Assembly: GCF_000155595.1 (NCBI RefSeq)
Contig: NZ_DS989904.1
Location: 4,048,786-4,112,785, forward strand
From: Synechococcus sp. PCC 7335
GTDB lineage: Bacteria > Cyanobacteriota > Cyanobacteriia > Phormidesmidales > Phormidesmidaceae
Length of the DNA stretch: 64,000 bases
Reading direction: 5' to 3'
Made by a program: the position numbers and the translations under genes. A model generated the notes under the pieces. The model was not told the origin of the DNA. It worked only from the letters and a program-made list of their open reading frames with translations, and ran no database searches. Shown here piece after piece: positions 48,565-56,939 of this stretch; positions within the stretch are counted from its first letter, which is position 1; the number at the start of each line of letters is the position of its first letter.

Positions 48565-48665
48565 TTGCTAAGCCCTCGTCTCAGGGTTTCTCTCGAAAGA
48601 ACCTAACGCTAGGAAACCTGAAAACAAAGGTCTTCAGTAGGAAAATGAGCACGAGGGCTTAGCAA
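48565..48665 (+). promoter_or_regulatory. long-stem RNA structure between cpcA and the linker genes
   Basis: Perfect 15-bp arms TTGCTAAGCCCTCGT (48565-48579) and its complement (48651-48665) are extended by 4 bp across a C bulge; the loop itself holds the smaller inverted pair CAGGGTTTC / GGAAACCTG. No T-run follows. It probably acts as a partial terminator or mRNA-stability barrier giving more cpcBA than linker mRNA, as known for other phycobiliprotein operons. Confidence 0.65.
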
Positions 48666-48762
48666 AACAATCAAATGCGAGTCCTTATCCTCCACGAAAG
48701 ACTAGGGATATCAGCATTTTCAGGCATGTTCTAGGCCAAGACGACAAGGAGATGTGATCAAC

Positions 48763-49581
48763 ATGACGAGCGAAACTTCTGCAAGATTATTAGGATTCGA
48801 GCCCTTTGTACAATTCACCCCGGTAGAGCTGCGCCACAATGCTTCTGAATCCGACATTCAAGGGATAATTTGGGCGACTTATCGACAGGTGTTAGGCAAC
48901 GACCATGTGATGAGCGCAGAACGATTGATCAGTAGCGAGTCTTTGCTTAGACAAGGTCATATCAGAGTCTGTGATTTCGTTCGGACGCTGGCGCTATCTG
49001 AACTTTACAAGGAAAAATTCTTTTATAGCACGCCTAATGTACGTTTCATTGAGCTGAACTTCAAGCATCTATTAGGCCGTGCACCTTACGATGAATCAGA
49101 GATCACTGAGCATGTCAATCTCTATATCCAACAGGGCTATGAAGCAGAAATCAATAGCTATATAGATTCGGCTGAATACCAAGATAATTTTGGTGAACAG
49201 ATCGTGCCTTACTACCGAGGCTTTGCAACCCAAAGAGGACAAAAAACGGTCGGATTTGGCCGGATCTTTCAGCTCTATCGGGGAGTAGCTAGTAGCGATC
49301 GCGCCCGTGTCAACCACAAAAAAGGCACTCTAACCACAGAATTAGCTCGCAACTCAGCTAGCCCAGTTCGAGCGGCTAACACGAGTAAAGAACTACAAGG
49401 GGTGACTGGAGGTAATCGTGAGCAGCTATATCGCATTCGAGTGTCACAATCGGCCAGCCAGCGACGACCTCAGGTCCGCTTAGGTATGCAGGAATACGTT
49501 GTCTCCTATGAGCTGCTTTCCTCGACGCTGCAGCGACTCAACCAAAGAGGGTGTCGAATTATGGATGTTTCACCAGCATAG
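48763..49581 (+). CDS. cpcC: phycobilisome rod linker polypeptide (CpcC/CpcH type)
   Basis: This 272-residue protein has a PBS-linker domain (about 15-180: [13 protein letters not shown]-like region, [29 protein letters not shown]) and a C-terminal CpcD-like domain (about 215-272, YRIRVSQSA ... [22 protein letters not shown]). It organises phycocyanin hexamers in rods. In the inducible cpc2 operon of chromatic adapters the equivalent genes are called cpcH and cpcI. I choose the ATG at 48763 because AAGGAG lies 11 bp upstream; a GTG at 48754 is too close to it. Confidence 0.92.
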   Translation: MTSETSARLLGFEPFVQFTPVELRHNASESDIQGIIWATYRQVLGNDHVMSAERLISSESLLRQGHIRVCDFVRTLALSELYKEKFFYSTPNVRFIELNFKHLLGRAPYDESEITEHVNLYIQQGYEAEINSYIDSAEYQDNFGEQIVPYYRGFATQRGQKTVGFGRIFQLYRGVASSDRARVNHKKGTLTTELARNSASPVRAANTSKELQGVTGGNREQLYRIRVSQSASQRRPQVRLGMQEYVVSYELLSSTLQRLNQRGCRIMDVSPA

Positions 49582-49669
49582 CCTGCTGTAAGTGCCCTCC
49601 CAAAGTAGCCTCTCGATCACGATTGCCCCGTTAAAAATTTCAATATCACATTACTAGGAGAAACGATCA

Positions 49670-50545
49670 GTGTCCATTACAGCCGCCGCTAACAGGCTAG
49701 GAACCGTCCCCTTTACCGACCAACAGCCCGTAGAAATGCGGCCAAAGGCTTCTTCAGACGATGCCCAAGCTGTTATCTATGCCGCTTATCGGCAAGTCTT
49801 AGGGAATGACTATTTAATGCGATCAGAGCGTTTATCTGCATTAGAGTCTCTAGTCACCAATGGGACACTGAGCGTTAGAGATTTTGTTCGAGCGATCGCT
49901 AAGTCCGAGCTGTATAAAACAAAGTTTTTGTACCCTAATTTTCAAACCCGCGTGATTGAGCTTAATCTCAAGCATCTTCTAGGTCGTGCGCCCTACGACG
50001 AATCCGAAGTGATTGAACATCTCGATCGCTATCAGAATGAAGGATTTGAGGCTGATATTGACTCCTATATTGACTCAGAGGAGTACGAAACCAACTTTGG
50101 CGATAGCATTGTGCCTTACTGTCGCGGCTTTAGCACTCAGAATGGCCAGAAGATAGCGGGTTTTACGCGCATGTTCAGCCTATATCGGGGCTATGCCAAT
50201 AGCGATCGCGCCCAAATCGCTGGTGCACCCTCCCGCTTAGCTCAAGAGCTGGCTCAAAATAGCATTTCAGCCGTGGTTCCTCCCTCGTCTAGCAGTGATA
50301 ACAATGGTTGGGCCTATCGCCGTGCCAAAAACTCTACCAACAATAATCGGGCCTTTGCCAGACCTGGTTCTACCACAGGTCGCGACAGCTTGTATCGGAT
50401 CGAGGTAGCAGGACGACGGCGTCCAGGCTATCCCAGCATTCGACGCAGCAACCGAGTGCTGATTGTTTCTTACGAGGCACTTAATGAGACCCTCAAGAGA
50501 ATAAGCCAAAGTGGTGGTCGTATTGCCAATATCACTAAAGCGTGA
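49670..50545 (+). CDS. cpcC: phycobilisome rod linker polypeptide (CpcC/CpcI type)
   Basis: This 291-residue paralogue of the preceding gene has the same two domains: PBS linker (about 10-185, [30 protein letters not shown]) and CpcD-like (about 235-291, YRIEVAGRR ... [21 protein letters not shown]). A longer Ser/Asn-rich hinge at about 200-235 separates them. The start is a GTG with AGGAGA 9 bp upstream. Two rod linkers imply rods of at least three hexamers when CpcD and CpcL are counted. Confidence 0.92.
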   Translation: MSITAAANRLGTVPFTDQQPVEMRPKASSDDAQAVIYAAYRQVLGNDYLMRSERLSALESLVTNGTLSVRDFVRAIAKSELYKTKFLYPNFQTRVIELNLKHLLGRAPYDESEVIEHLDRYQNEGFEADIDSYIDSEEYETNFGDSIVPYCRGFSTQNGQKIAGFTRMFSLYRGYANSDRAQIAGAPSRLAQELAQNSISAVVPPSSSSDNNGWAYRRAKNSTNNNRAFARPGSTTGRDSLYRIEVAGRRRPGYPSIRRSNRVLIVSYEALNETLKRISQSGGRIANITKA

Positions 50546-50615
50546 GCGTTCAAAAGCTTTTCTCATATAGCAGTTTCTCAATCTATCCTCTTTATTCCAT
50601 TACTAGGCACTTATC

Positions 50616-50927
50616 ATGTTAGGACAGAGCGCTACCAGTACCGCCTCTAGCGTAGATAATCGAATTTTCGTTTATGAAGTGACGGGCCTAAGCCAAAACG
50701 AGCTGACTGCTCGCCAACGCTCACCCATACGCAGCAGTCAAAACCAATTTGTTCAGGTACCTTTCCATCGTATGAATCAGGAAATGCGACGGATTACGAT
50801 GCTAGGCGGAGAGATTGTTAGGATTTTGCCGCTAGGGGACAGTACAAAGGCTAGTCCTACTCCCTCAGAGTCTGAGAGTCCAAATGAAACCCGTAGTGAT
50901 GAAGCTACGAAGAGTTCTGCCAATTAG
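50616..50927 (+). CDS. cpcD: phycobilisome small rod-capping linker
   Basis: This 103-residue protein has a CpcD domain in residues 14-75 (RIFVYEVTGLSQNE ... FVQVPFHRMNQEMRRITMLGGEIVRI) that caps the distal end of the phycocyanin rod. A Ser/Thr/Glu-rich tail of about 28 residues extends beyond the usual length of about 80. Last gene before a very strong terminator, so it ends the cpcBA-linker operon. Confidence 0.93.
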   Translation: MLGQSATSTASSVDNRIFVYEVTGLSQNELTARQRSPIRSSQNQFVQVPFHRMNQEMRRITMLGGEIVRILPLGDSTKASPTPSESESPNETRSDEATKSSAN

Positions 50928-50996
50928 TGAGCGTTTAGGATTCTCTCCTACTATATACCCACCATAGATAATACCCATCATAGATAATGAGCTAAT

Positions 50997-51041
50997 AAAA
51001 AATCTATGTCTGCTATAGGCTATAGCAGACATAGATTTTTT
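50997..51041. terminator. strong bidirectional terminator between cpcD and cpcL
   Basis: A perfect 21-bp stem with a GGC loop (arms 50997-51017 and 51021-51041), beginning with AAAAAA and ending with TTTTTT. It should stop transcription after cpcD, making cpcL a separate unit. Confidence 0.9.
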
Positions 51042-51153
51042 AAATGAGCAGATTCTCTTGAAGAGAGAAACGGATTTCCTCATGGTAATTGTTTCTTTTT
51101 CTTAAACTTCCGTAGTCTCTGGTCACGAAACTTTTATCCTTATGAATTAAGAT

Positions 51154-51175
51154 AGATAAGTATAAGTACTTATCT
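51154..51175. promoter_or_regulatory. inverted repeat in the cpcL upstream region
   Basis: Perfect 9-bp arms AGATAAGTA and TACTTATCT with a TAAG spacer, 32 bp before the cpcL start. It may be an operator or a 5'-leader hairpin that sets cpcL translation. Confidence 0.45.
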
Positions 51176-51207
51176 GTTGAAAGAGAGTGTTTATAAGGAG
51201 AATGTCT

Positions 51208-51951
51208 GTGTCTTTGCCGTTGCTAAGCTATCCTGTTTCTAGTCAGAATCAGAGAGTGCCAGGGTTTGAAGTGCCTGGTGATGAACAACCTTATCAGTAT
51301 TCAACTGATCGGCTGCTCTCAGGTCAGGAACTAGACAACCTAATTTTGGCTGCCTACCGTCGTATCTTCAACGAACAGCAGGTATTAGCCAGTACCCGAG
51401 AGCGTTCTCTTGAATCTCAGCTTGCGGGTAAACAAATTACGGTTAGAGATTTTATCAAGGGATTATTACTCTCTGATACATTCCGTCGCCGGAATTACGA
51501 GTGCAACAATAACTATCGCTTTGTGCAAATGTGCATTCAGCGGGTGCTAGGTCGCGATGTGTACGACAATCGCGAAAAGTTAGCTTGGTCTACGGTGCTG
51601 GCAACAAAGGGATTAGAAGGCTTTGTTACAGAACTATTAGAAAGCGATGAATACTTAGATAACTTCGGGCTAGACACCGTACCTTATCAACGACGGCGTA
51701 TACTCGCTCAGCATACAACTGGTGAGCTTCCTTTCGAGCGGATGCCCCGCTATGGCCAAGATTATCTAGCTCAACTAGAGGCGTTGGGCAATGACTTCTC
51801 AAGCGATCGCCAGGTTGTAGAAGCACCCTATCTGCGTCCATCGGCAACTGTTCTACAGATTGCCGGCTGGTTGACAAAAGCAGGTGGGGTGGCGCTAGCA
51901 GCTCTCGTGCTGGCGGTTGTACTTTCTTGGTTTGGCTGGATCAGTCTCTAA
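51208..51951 (+). CDS. cpcL: rod linker with C-terminal membrane helix, CpcL (CpcG2) type
   Basis: This 247-residue protein has the start SLPLLSYPVSSQNQRVPGFEV and a PBS-linker domain (about 15-185) of the CpcG family. The last 30 residues (GVALAALVLAVVLSWFGW) form a hydrophobic helix. CpcG1 proteins, which join rods to the allophycocyanin core, lack this helix; CpcL has it and anchors core-less phycocyanin rods to the thylakoid, feeding photosystem I. CpcG-family proteins begin M-x-LPLL, which places the start at the GTG 51208, 6 bp after AAGGAGA. Own promoter likely, because a strong terminator lies upstream. Confidence 0.92.
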   Translation: MSLPLLSYPVSSQNQRVPGFEVPGDEQPYQYSTDRLLSGQELDNLILAAYRRIFNEQQVLASTRERSLESQLAGKQITVRDFIKGLLLSDTFRRRNYECNNNYRFVQMCIQRVLGRDVYDNREKLAWSTVLATKGLEGFVTELLESDEYLDNFGLDTVPYQRRRILAQHTTGELPFERMPRYGQDYLAQLEALGNDFSSDRQVVEAPYLRPSATVLQIAGWLTKAGGVALAALVLAVVLSWFGWISL

Positions 51952-51978
51952 GTTCGATCCTTTGTTTTAGGAGTTTTA

Positions 51979-52006
51979 GGAAAAGTATATTTCGCTATAC
52001 TTTTCC
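51979..52006. terminator. terminator between convergent cpcL and alaS
   Basis: Arms GGAAAAGTATA and TATACTTTTCC (11 bp) with a 6-nt loop. It is followed by TTTCGC on the plus strand and CTAAAAC on the minus strand. Confidence 0.7.
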
Positions 52007-52043
52007 TTTCGCAGCTCAACGTAACAACCTCAAGCAAGTGTTT

Positions 52044-54707
52044 TCAGCTATTGAGTATCTCTTTTATCTGGTCTTTAGCTACTTCTAGAGCTTCAGGTAG
52101 CTTTGTTGCGTCGCGTCCACCCGCCTGAGCAAAGTGAGGCCGACCACCACCACCACCGCCAGTCAGTTTGGCAATACCACCGATAAACTTACCTGCTTGT
52201 AGCCCTTTACTAATCACTGGCTTACTAAAAGCAGCGACCAAACTGACTTTGCCCTCAGTAGGAACAGACCCTAACACGACGGCGCCATCGCCCAGCTTTT
52301 GCAGCAGTCTTTCAGCGGCTGTCTTTAGCGCATCAGCTTCTACAGCCTCTAGATTCGCAACAATGATTGGAATTCCGCCTATGGCTTCCGCCTTGTTCAA
52401 AAGCTGATCAGATTTCGCCAGGGCTAGTTCCGACTTGAGCGCAGCTAGGTCTTTCTGAGCATTTTTGAGTTCGGTTTGTAGAGCAGTGACGCGATCGCTA
52501 ATCTCTTCTGGCTTGGTCTTGAACCGGGCACTAAGGTCTCTAACGATGCGATCGCGCACTTCTAAGTAGTCTAAAACCGCCGGTCCGGCCACTGCTTCGA
52601 TACGTCTGATGCCAGCGGCGATACCCGTCTCAGAGATAATTTTAAACACGCCAATCTCAGCAGTATTGCTCACATGCGTACCGCCGCATAGCTCCATCGA
52701 AACGCCAGGATAGTCAATCACCCGTACTTCATCGCCGTATTTTTCACCAAACATCGCCACTGCGCCTTTAGCCTTAGCTTCCGCGATCGGCATAGTTTGC
52801 ACGTCGGCGTCATGAGCTTCGGCAATCCAGCTGTTCACCTGTTTTTCTACCTGCTGCAACTGCTCTGGTGTTAGCGCCTGCGGACAGTGAAAGTCGAAAC
52901 GTAACCGATCAAAATCAACTAGAGAGCCTGCTTGTGAAATTGACTCATTCACTAAACTCTTTAATGCCGCCTGAAGTAAGTGAGTGGCCGTATGGTTGGC
53001 CTGAGCACGGCGACGGCAAGCCCGATCGATCTGGGCGCTTACTTGACTATCAACCGTGAGACTGCCGCGCTCAACTTTACCGAAGTGGACAAAGAAAGCC
53101 CCTTCCTTTTTCACATCCTCGATGCGAATAACAACGGTATCACCCGATAGATAGCCGCGATCGCCAATCTGCCCCCCCGACTCTGCATAGAAGGGCGTTT
53201 GATCTAGGACTATCTGCACATCATCGCCGGTTTCAGCTAGGTCAACCGACTCTCCATTAATCAAGATCGCTTCTACCCGACTTTGACTGTTTAAACGCTG
53301 ATAACCAATAAACTCAGTAGAGTCAATCTGCTCAGCTAGCGTGTCCAAGCTGCTTTGAACGGTAAGGTCAATTGTTTCATGCGCTGCCTTTGAACGCTCT
53401 CGCTGTTGGGACATCTCTATCTCAAAGCGTTCAGTATCTACTGTGATGCCACTTTCTTCCGCAATTTCTTGCGTCAACTCTAAGGGAAAGCCATAGGTGT
53501 CATATAGCTCGAACGCATCTTTACCTGACACCTGCTTAGGCTGCTCTGCCAAGATATCGGCTAGTCTCTTTTCACCTCTAGCGAGTGTCTGTAGAAACTG
53601 GGTCTCTTCTCTATCTAGCTCGTTCTTGATTGCGGTCTCACGAGTGCGTACTGCTGGATAAGCGTCTTCAGTAAGCGCTATTGAGCGTTCAGCGACTTCA
53701 GTTGTGAAAGGCCGATCAATGCCTAGTAATCTACCGTGACGTACCACGCGGCGAATTAATCGGCGCAACACATAGCCTCTGCCCACATTAGAGGCGCTAA
53801 TCCCATCGGCGACCATATGCATCACCGCCCGCACATGATCGCCAATCACCTTCAGTGATACTTTCTGCGCATCAGTTGCTTGGTGGTAGTCGAGATTCGC
53901 GATCTGGGCTGCCGCCTGAATGATTGGCAAGATTAGATCAGTCTCGTAGTTATTTGGTACGCCCTGCAAGATCTGAGCCATCCGCTCTAGCCCTAGACCC
54001 GTGTCAATGTTCTGTGCCTGCAGGGGTTCTAAATTACCTTCTGCGTCGCGATTGTACTGCATGAAGACAAGGTTGTAGTACTCAATAAATCGGGTGTCGT
54101 CTTCAAGATCGATAGTATCGTCGCCGCGTTCAGGATGAAAGTCATAGTAAAGCTCTGAGCAGGGACCGCAGGGGCCGGTCGGACCAGATTTCCAGAAGTT
54201 ATCTGCTTCGCCCATGCGAATGATCCGATTTTCGGGGATGCCAATTTCGTCTCGCCAAATCGCAAAGGCTTCGTCATCGTCTCGAAAGATACTAGGAACA
54301 ATGCGATCAGCAGGCAGCTTAAAGATCTCTGTTGAAAGTTCCCAAGCCCATGCTATTGCTTGCGCTTTGAAATAGTCACCAAAGCTGAAGTTGCCTAGCA
54401 TTTCAAAAAACGTATGATGGCGAGCGGTGCGCCCAACATTCTCGATATCGTTGGTGCGAATACACTTTTGTGAGGTGGTTGCTCTATCAAACTCTACCGA
54501 GCGCTGACCTAGGAAGATGGGCTTAAAAGGGAGCATACCCGCGATCGTTAGCAGCACAGTTGGATCTTCGGGCACAAGTGACGCGCTATCGAGGATTCTG
54601 TGGCCTCTAGCTTCATAGAACGACAAAAACTGCTTGCGTATGTCGGCGCCGCTTAGGAAAGGAAGCTGTGGAGAATTGGACTTTGAGTTTGAAGTGGTAA
54701 CAGACAT
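52044..54707 (-). CDS. alaS: alanyl-tRNA synthetase
   Basis: The 887-residue class II synthetase has the aminoacylation core in residues 15-260 (GRTARHHTFFEMLGNFSFGDYFK, FWKSGPTGPCGPCSE). Its editing domain has HTATHLLQ and CGGTH zinc/deacylation motifs near 580-690, and the C-Ala domain ends in GGGGGGRPHFAQAGG. Full length. The first two or three residues of the start are followed by a Ser/Asn-rich stretch, but ATG 54707 is reasonable. Housekeeping gene, not related to the phycobilisome genes it faces. Confidence 0.98.
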   Translation of the reverse strand: MSVTTSNSKSNSPQLPFLSGADIRKQFLSFYEARGHRILDSASLVPEDPTVLLTIAGMLPFKPIFLGQRSVEFDRATTSQKCIRTNDIENVGRTARHHTFFEMLGNFSFGDYFKAQAIAWAWELSTEIFKLPADRIVPSIFRDDDEAFAIWRDEIGIPENRIIRMGEADNFWKSGPTGPCGPCSELYYDFHPERGDDTIDLEDDTRFIEYYNLVFMQYNRDAEGNLEPLQAQNIDTGLGLERMAQILQGVPNNYETDLILPIIQAAAQIANLDYHQATDAQKVSLKVIGDHVRAVMHMVADGISASNVGRGYVLRRLIRRVVRHGRLLGIDRPFTTEVAERSIALTEDAYPAVRTRETAIKNELDREETQFLQTLARGEKRLADILAEQPKQVSGKDAFELYDTYGFPLELTQEIAEESGITVDTERFEIEMSQQRERSKAAHETIDLTVQSSLDTLAEQIDSTEFIGYQRLNSQSRVEAILINGESVDLAETGDDVQIVLDQTPFYAESGGQIGDRGYLSGDTVVIRIEDVKKEGAFFVHFGKVERGSLTVDSQVSAQIDRACRRRAQANHTATHLLQAALKSLVNESISQAGSLVDFDRLRFDFHCPQALTPEQLQQVEKQVNSWIAEAHDADVQTMPIAEAKAKGAVAMFGEKYGDEVRVIDYPGVSMELCGGTHVSNTAEIGVFKIISETGIAAGIRRIEAVAGPAVLDYLEVRDRIVRDLSARFKTKPEEISDRVTALQTELKNAQKDLAALKSELALAKSDQLLNKAEAIGGIPIIVANLEAVEADALKTAAERLLQKLGDGAVVLGSVPTEGKVSLVAAFSKPVISKGLQAGKFIGGIAKLTGGGGGGRPHFAQAGGRDATKLPEALEVAKDQIKEILNS

Positions 54708-55061
54708 AAGCGAGGGCTGCAGGCTTTAGAGAAGCTCGAATTTTGACAGAGGGCAAAATTCCCTAGATTTGATCAATGTTGCCACACTCTAGGATGTTCT
54801 ATGGCATTTTGTCCTAACAAGTTTGAATCCGGTTGGTTCGTAGCTTAATAGCAACAACAAACATCGGTAGGCTCCTTTAGCTTTGGAAGCTCAACATCTT
54901 TATGGATAGCACTCTGTTGATCTAGATGAAGCTACTCGCATAGAGCGGGTTAAATTAGCTGAAGGTAAAAGCGCATCTTGAGCGCTATCAGGTAGCTAGC
55001 GGCGTAAACATATGACATTGCCATTCTAAGGTTAACCTTGTACGAATCGCGAGCGCTTTGC
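54708..55061. other. intergenic region without recognised features
   Basis: 354 bp between alaS and the peptidase gene, both on the minus strand. It probably carries the alaS promoter. No hairpin, small gene or known motif was recognised. Confidence 0.4.
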
Positions 55062-55796
55062 CTAAGCTCTAGACGATGGCTGAAACGGCTGAGGACTATC
55101 GGTCTTGCTTACTTCAACTCTATTCGTCTCAATAACCTGTAAGCAACTTTCTACGGATGATCCTTTAGACATCGCTTCTACCAAAGCATCGTAAGCCTGC
55201 TTTTGTTTTTCTAGCAGCGTCTGAGCTTGTAGTAGCGCCCAACGAATCTGAGTCTCGGCAGCACTAGCCGTTCGCTGTGTCTGTTTCCAGAGGAGTCTGA
55301 GTTTTGTCTGGTCGTCTTCACCGCCTTCTGCGCTGCCATAGATTTGAGTTTCAGCGGCAATTCCGGCCATCCATAAGATGCAGTAGCGGTTAACCTGCTG
55401 GGCTGAGATCGTGCCGGTCGCCAAATCATTTTCTATAGCGGCTGTATCTAAAACCACACCCCCTAGTCCGGGTACGCCAGCTTTGGTGGCTTCCCAGGCG
55501 CTGAGGGTATAGCTTTGTACCGGAATATCTAGCAGGTGAGCAACCAAAAAATGTCCAGCTTCGTGATGGAGAATCCGCTGACGATATTCTGAAGACTGGC
55601 GGGAGATTAGATCGATGAGAATGTTGCCACCCCTACCTTGAGCTCCAAAACGATCAATGGCAATGACACCAGCAATGCTGGAGAGCGCGATCGCCACCGC
55701 ACCAGGCGAAATGTTAAACAGTGGTCCCACTAAGCTCAGCATAGTGAAGCCGAATACAGAGACCGCGAGTAGATTAAGCGTGGTGGGGTTCATCAA
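55062..55796 (-). CDS. membrane-bound M41-like zinc peptidase without AAA domain
   Basis: This 244-residue protein has two N-terminal hydrophobic segments (residues 7-26 and 31-47), followed by the zinc motif HEAGH at 78-82 (LHHEAGHFLVAHLLDIP) and a Gly-rich GVPGLGGVVLD. A third metal ligand region (AEGGEDDQTKLRLL) follows. This is the peptidase half of FtsH (M41) without the AAA ATPase half. Similar FtsH-peptidase-like proteins occur across cyanobacteria and plastids; the substrate and the need for a partner ATPase are unknown. Confidence 0.75.
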   Translation of the reverse strand: MMNPTTLNLLAVSVFGFTMLSLVGPLFNISPGAVAIALSSIAGVIAIDRFGAQGRGGNILIDLISRQSSEYRQRILHHEAGHFLVAHLLDIPVQSYTLSAWEATKAGVPGLGGVVLDTAAIENDLATGTISAQQVNRYCILWMAGIAAETQIYGSAEGGEDDQTKLRLLWKQTQRTASAAETQIRWALLQAQTLLEKQKQAYDALVEAMSKGSSVESCLQVIETNRVEVSKTDSPQPFQPSSRA

Positions 55797-55923
55797 AGGC
55801 GATTAGAAAAGAATTTACGGTCTATAGTGGCTGTTAGATCTATGGGTAAGTAGAGCTATAGGCATCGCGATTCGCGATATATGAATTCAGTCGCATACTG
55901 CTATATAGCTACTATCTATAGAA

Positions 55924-56907
55924 CTATCTATAGAACAATTCTAGACTTTCTTGGTTACCTACGTATCGCCAGTGCCAGGGCTCATAGGTTACGGCGCCAT
56001 TATCTTTGGGAAAGGACATCTCAAAATTGTAGAACGGTGCATTGGCTACTAGCCATTTGTAGGCTGGCGTCGTCTCGAAGCTTTCTTCTAAAAAAGTATC
56101 TGGTTGGCTCTGGTCAACAAAGTCAACAGCGTAGCCTGTATGGTGCTCGCTGTACCCTGGGGGAGCACTAACCTCAGCGCGGACTTTAGCACTTTCGCCA
56201 CGCTCAGCCTTTACATCAAAATAGAGATAGTTTTGGTCTTCTATTGTCCGGAAACCGGAGATAACCCCTAATCGTACGCCGCTGGCGTTGGCATCAGCGA
56301 GCATCGCACTGAGCTTAGCCTGTGCTTCTGGCTGAAGAAGGATGTCGCTACCTGACGATAGGGGCACTAACTGGCCGATATCAGCAACGTCGTAACGGCG
56401 ATGATTGAGCAGCCGATCAGGCTGGCGACTGCTAGCTGTCGTTGTTGGGTCCTCTATCAAGGTTCCGATCGACTTGTCTGCTAGTTCACTTGAATCGCCT
56501 GTTGCATCAACAGGTAGACTGGCCACATGATCAGTGCTCTCTCCTAACTGATCGGCTTGGTTACCCTGATTGGCGCGGTTGCCTGTAGATTTGCTAACAC
56601 CCTCTTTCCACCGCAGAATCGTCTTTTGGCTATAGGTAGCCGCAGTGTTGATATAGAGAAAGGTCCGTTCTTTCTGCCAAACCGCAACCCCCCCTAGTCC
56701 TGCAAAGCTCACAAGGACCAGTGAAAGCAGCATGGCTCTACTAGATGACTTATGCTGAAGGTCGGCGCTTTCGACCTCTGCTAGCGAAACTTCTACTGAT
56801 TCTCGACGAGCAACAGGAATCTCGTTGGAGGATGGATCGACAGGTAGCTTACTCACAGCAGCAGGTTGGCTTTGAGTGACGGGGTTTAGTGTATAGCATA
56901 GAGGCAC
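55924..56907 (-). CDS. D-alanyl-D-alanine carboxypeptidase, M15B (VanY/DdcY-like)
   Basis: The protein has 327 residues: a cytoplasmic N-terminus of about 57, one membrane helix (58-75), a Ser/Asp-rich linker and a C-terminal peptidase domain (about 175-325). The zinc and catalytic motifs are SGFRT, SEHHTGYAVDF and EPWHWRYVG. It trims the terminal D-Ala of peptidoglycan stem peptides in the periplasm. Nothing nearby suggests vancomycin resistance; a housekeeping wall-remodelling role is likely. Confidence 0.9.
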   Translation of the reverse strand: MPLCYTLNPVTQSQPAAVSKLPVDPSSNEIPVARRESVEVSLAEVESADLQHKSSSRAMLLSLVLVSFAGLGGVAVWQKERTFLYINTAATYSQKTILRWKEGVSKSTGNRANQGNQADQLGESTDHVASLPVDATGDSSELADKSIGTLIEDPTTTASSRQPDRLLNHRRYDVADIGQLVPLSSGSDILLQPEAQAKLSAMLADANASGVRLGVISGFRTIEDQNYLYFDVKAERGESAKVRAEVSAPPGYSEHHTGYAVDFVDQSQPDTFLEESFETTPAYKWLVANAPFYNFEMSFPKDNGAVTYEPWHWRYVGNQESLELFYR

Positions 56908-56939
56908 AATGCAACCATCTGTACCATCAGATGAGTTGA

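Noticed and set aside
51208-51951. CpcG1-type rod-core linker
   Set aside because: The C-terminal hydrophobic helix and lack of a core-binding tail fit CpcL (CpcG2) instead.
55865-55934. Small palindrome TCGCGA-T-TCGCGA and 12-bp tandem repeat ACTATCTATAGA near the carboxypeptidase gene end
   Set aside because: Short, A/T-rich and without context; likely chance or minor slippage.
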